NCBI GenBank assembly: GCA_900551895.1
Contig: URXX01000008.1
Span: forward strand, 1-64,000
Direction of reading: 5' to 3'
DNA length: 64,000 nt
From: an uncultured Lachnospiraceae bacterium
GTDB lineage: Bacteria > Bacillota > Clostridia > Lachnospirales > Lachnospiraceae
Position numbers and translations under genes: made by a program. The notes below the pieces were generated by a model, which saw nothing but the letters and a program-made list of their open reading frames with translations, was not told the origin of the DNA and did no database searches. Position 1 is the first letter of the stretch. Each line of letters starts with the position of its first letter. Of this stretch, positions 61,437 through 64,000 are shown one piece after another.

Positions 61437-61721
61437 ATGCAGATTACAGATGTACGGGTAAGAAAGGTAGCAAAAGAAGGAAAATTAAAAGCGGTAGTGT
61501 CAATTACTATGGATGAAGAGTTTGTAGTACATGATATAAAAGTTATTGAAGGTGAAAAAGGTTTATTTATTGCAATGCCAAGCAAAAAATCATTAGACGG
61601 GGAATACAGAGATATTGCTCATCCGATTAATTCTGCAACAAGAGAGAGAATACAGAGTACGATTTTAGCAAAATACGAAGAGGCGTTACAGGAAGAGCCG
61701 GAAGTTGAAGAAGTCGTATAA
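61437..61721 (+). CDS. spoVG: SpoVG, septation/RNA-binding protein
   Basis: The 94-residue protein (MQITDVRVRKVAKEGKLKAV; VHDIKVIEGEKGLFIAMPSK; EYRDIAHPINSATRERI) matches SpoVG in length and conserved core. It affects sporulation septum and gene expression and binds nucleic acid. AAGGAGG lies before the ATG; it follows glgD by 17 bp, likely cotranscribed. Confidence 0.96.
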   Translation: MQITDVRVRKVAKEGKLKAVVSITMDEEFVVHDIKVIEGEKGLFIAMPSKKSLDGEYRDIAHPINSATRERIQSTILAKYEEALQEEPEVEEVV

Positions 61722-61735
61722 GATTTAAAGATAAT

Positions 61736-61777
61736 AAAGTGTCACGAAATCGGGAAAATGGTTTCGTGGCACTTTTT
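61736..61777 (+). terminator. terminator after spoVG
   Basis: AAAGTGTCACGAAA and TTTCGTGGCACTTTTT pair over 14 bp with one G-T, followed by a T-run. Confidence 0.9.
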
Positions 61778-61820
61778 CTGTAAATCATGTATAATAGAGA
61801 AAAACTGAAAGGGAAGAAGA

Positions 61821-62471
61821 ATGGATATAAAAGATTATATTTTGTATGAGGATGAACATCTGCTTGTCTGTCATAAATTAGCGGGAACAGCGACTCAGAC
61901 AAGACGGATAGGTGAGAAGGATATGGTAAGTCTGCTGAAAAATTATTTGTATCAGCAGTCAGCAAAAAAACAAGAGCCGTATCTTGCCGTTATACATCGG
62001 TTAGACCAAATGGTAGAAGGATTACTTGTGTTTGCGAAAACGCCTTTTGCGGCAAAAGAATTGAGCAGACAGTTACAGCAAAAAGGGTTTGGAAAAGAAT
62101 ATAAGGCGGTTGTCTGTAAAATACCGATGCAAAAGAAAGGAACTCTTACGAACTACATGGTAAAAGATAAGCGTTCCAATACATCGCGGATATGCAGTGA
62201 AAATGAGATAGGGGCGAAAAAGGCGGTTTTACACTACGAGGTAGTGGAAGAAAAGGAAGACGGAACAGCGATGTTGCATATTTGTTTGGAAACGGGCAGA
62301 CATCATCAGATCAGAGTGCAATTGGCAAATATCGGCTGCGGAATTATGGGCGATGCAAAATATAATGCGGGAAATTATGATAGGGAAAAGTGGAATAAGA
62401 TTGCCCTCTGTGCCTATAGACTTCGTTTCGTGCATCCGAAGATGAAAAAGGAAATGATATTCGAGTTGTAG
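61821..62471 (+). CDS. RluA-family pseudouridine synthase
   Basis: The 216-residue protein has the HRLDQMVEGLLVFAKT active-site motif (catalytic Asp), GRHHQIRVQLANIGCGIMGD and YRLRFVHP. It converts specific uridines in rRNA or tRNA to pseudouridine. Short relative to RluA/D with an S4 domain; a single-domain type. Target unknown. GGGAAG ribosome site. Confidence 0.85.
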   Translation: MDIKDYILYEDEHLLVCHKLAGTATQTRRIGEKDMVSLLKNYLYQQSAKKQEPYLAVIHRLDQMVEGLLVFAKTPFAAKELSRQLQQKGFGKEYKAVVCKIPMQKKGTLTNYMVKDKRSNTSRICSENEIGAKKAVLHYEVVEEKEDGTAMLHICLETGRHHQIRVQLANIGCGIMGDAKYNAGNYDREKWNKIALCAYRLRFVHPKMKKEMIFEL

Positions 62472-62473
62472 AC

Positions 62474-62502
62474 TTGACAAAGATGCGTATTTCCCGTAAA
62501 AT
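62474..62502 (+). promoter_or_regulatory. proS promoter
   Basis: TTGACA (62474-62479), 17 bp, TAAAAT (62497-62502). Begins 2 bp after the pseudouridine synthase stop and drives the T-box leader. Confidence 0.85.
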
Positions 62503-62508
62503 TACGAA

Positions 62509-62760
62509 TAGTTATACAGATTGGCGATGAAAAGGATTAGTATATATAGGAGAAGTTACAGAGAGGAAATTTTTGGTGGAATATTTCTACGGACGCTATA
62601 TAGAACCTGCCTTCGAGCTTTGTATGAAAGTACAACGTATCCCTGCGTTAAAGGGAAGAAAGTGAATTGTGACAGACAGGTATATGTTGTCATAATTAAT
62701 TAGGGTGGTACCGCCGAGATTTTCGGTCCCTTTAGGGAACGAAAAATCCGGCGTTTTTTG
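62509..62760 (+). promoter_or_regulatory. T-box riboswitch of proS
   Basis: T-box sequence AGGGTGGTACCGCC (62702-62715) is followed by a terminator hairpin ending in CCGGCGTTTTTT (about 62748-62759). The upstream stem I contains ATAGAACCTGCC, so CCT (62606-62608) is the likely specifier for proline. A frame across 62521-62703 is leader sequence, not a gene. Uncharged tRNA-Pro would stop termination. Confidence 0.88.
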
Positions 62761-62804
62761 TTTCCGTAAACTATCAAATAAAATAGTAAAAAGGAGAGAG
62801 TGCT

Positions 62805-64000
62805 ATGGCAAAAGAAAAGAAATTTGTAGAGGCGATTACTTCAAGAGATGAGGATTTCGCACAATGGTATACAGACGTAGTAAGCAAAGCGGAACTGTGT
62901 GATTATACAGGAGTAAAAGGCTGTATGGTTTATCTGCCTAACGGATATGCAATTTGGGAGAAAATGCAGGCAGACCTTGATAAGAGATTTAAAGAAACAG
63001 GTGTAGAAAATGTATACCTTCCAATGTTAATTCCTGAAAATCTTCTTCAGAAAGAAAAAGACCATATTGAAGGATTTGCACCTGAAGTTGCATGGGTTAC
63101 ACATGGAGGAAATGAACCGCTTCAGGAAAGAATGTGTATCAGACCAACATCTGAAACATTATTCTGCGACCACTGGAGCAAAACAGTACAGTCTTACAGA
63201 GATCTTCCAAAGATTTGGAATCAATGGTGTTCTGTACTTCGCTGGGAAAAAACAACAAGACCTTTCCTTCGTTCAAGAGAATTTTTATGGCAGGAAGGTC
63301 ACACAATTCATGCGACATATGAAGAAGCGGAAGAAAGAACAATTCTGATGCAGAAGATTTACAAAGAATTTATTGAAGAAAGTCTTGCAATTCCGCTTGT
63401 TGCAGGTAAGAAAACAGACAGTGAAAAATTTGCGGGAGCGGAAGATACTTATACGGTTGAAGCGTTGATGCATGACGGAAAAGCATTACAGGCAGCAACA
63501 AGTCATTTCTTCGGAAGCGGATTTGCAGATGCGTTTGATATTAAATATTTGGATAAAAACAATGAACTGCACAGCGTATATGAAACATCTTGGGGATTAA
63601 CAACAAGAATGATTGGTGCGCTTATTATGGTACATGGTGATGACAGCGGTCTTATTCTTCCGCCAAGAATTGCGCCTATCCAAACAAGAGTGATTCCGAT
63701 TGCACAGCACAAAGAGGGTGTTCTTGAAAAAGCGACAGAACTTATGAATACATTAAAAGCAGCAGGATATTCAGTTAATATGGATGACTCGGACAAGAGT
63801 CCGGGATGGAAATTCAGCGAGCAGGAAATGCAGGGAATTCCAACTCGTATTGAAATCGGACCAAAAGATATTGAGAATAATCAGGTTGTTGTTGTACGCC
63901 GTGATACAAGAGAAAAAATTGTCGTATCTTTAGATGAAATCGCAACAAAATTAGGAGAAATTTTGGAAACAATTCAGAAAGATATGTTTGATAAGGCGAA
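62805..64000 (+). CDS. proS: prolyl-tRNA synthetase, C-terminus beyond window
   Basis: The ATG at 62805 has AAAAAGGAGAG upstream. The frame is open to the window end (398 codons). It reads KFVEAITSRDEDFAQWYTDV, then YLPNGYAIWEKMQ, RPTSETLFCDHWSK, LRWEKTTRPFLRSREFLWQE and HGDDSGLILPPRIAPIQTR, the archaeal/eukaryote-like ProS3 type common in Clostridia. It joins proline to its tRNA. The last part (anticodon domain and C-terminal zinc domain) is outside. Confidence 0.95.
   Translation, partial: MAKEKKFVEAITSRDEDFAQWYTDVVSKAELCDYTGVKGCMVYLPNGYAIWEKMQADLDKRFKETGVENVYLPMLIPENLLQKEKDHIEGFAPEVAWVTHGGNEPLQERMCIRPTSETLFCDHWSKTVQSYRDLPKIWNQWCSVLRWEKTTRPFLRSREFLWQEGHTIHATYEEAEERTILMQKIYKEFIEESLAIPLVAGKKTDSEKFAGAEDTYTVEALMHDGKALQAATSHFFGSGFADAFDIKYLDKNNELHSVYETSWGLTTRMIGALIMVHGDDSGLILPPRIAPIQTRVIPIAQHKEGVLEKATELMNTLKAAGYSVNMDDSDKSPGWKFSEQEMQGIPTRIEIGPKDIENNQVVVVRRDTREKIVVSLDEIATKLGEILETIQKDMFDKA

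Noticed and set aside
62521..62703. 60-codon frame before proS
   Set aside because: It lies wholly inside the T-box leader between promoter and T-box sequence.
1..64000. CRISPR arrays and insertion sequences
   Set aside because: No regularly spaced repeats and no transposase-like frame were found on either strand.

Overview
The window looks like chromosome of a low-GC, strictly anaerobic Clostridia, most likely Lachnospiraceae. The evidence is the GlgC-GlgD pair followed by SpoVG, T-box leaders on metG and proS, an archaeal-type proS, a DUF4317 protein, and strong AGGAGG ribosome sites throughout. This is an inference from gene content; no rRNA is present to confirm it.

Bases 1 to about 25,940 are the right part of an integrated tailed phage, all on the plus strand; its left end (integrase, repressor) lies outside the window. 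The order is: small early genes; an HUH rolling-circle Rep with hairpins just upstream; an RNase H-like pseudoenzyme; small zinc proteins; HAD, HNH, DUF4317, DUF551 and PAPS-reductase-like genes; a late regulator; a Met-type tRNA; a D12 adenine methylase; TerS, TerL, portal, MuF-like head protein (with a C-terminal HExxH domain), scaffold, major capsid and head-tail connectors. The tail module is badly damaged: tail tube, distal tail protein and a Gp37-like protein survive only as truncated fragments joined to one another, and no tape measure gene exists. Fibre/baseplate genes, holins and amidase are intact, with a BRO-type antirepressor inserted between holin and amidase.

Bases 26,057 to 44,200 are host housekeeping: tatD and metG (T-box), a membrane protein/lipoprotein pair, a DUF885 protease, an AIM24 protein, rsmA, an alpha/beta hydrolase and citrate synthase on the minus strand, then a two-component system, a methyltransferase, a large exported protein with a degenerate C39-like tail, and queT preceded by a structured leader-like region.

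Bases 44,605 to 48,010 are the most interesting accessory island: an XRE regulator, a 14-bp-arm palindrome, a 44-residue six-cysteine peptide with three ECxP motifs, a hairpin, and two radical SAM proteins, the first with an N-terminal recognition-like region and a C-terminal SPASM-like region. This reads as a RiPP (ribosomally made, modified peptide) locus without a recognisable exporter or protease. A minus-strand RNA resembling a type I antitoxin closes the island.

Bases 48,069 to 64,000 return to core genes: asnS, a VanRS-like two-component system overlapping an SbcD/Rad50-like nuclease pair, prs-dnaI-dnaD (minus), murC (minus), glgC-glgD-spoVG, an RluA-type pseudouridine synthase, and proS with its T-box, cut by the window end.
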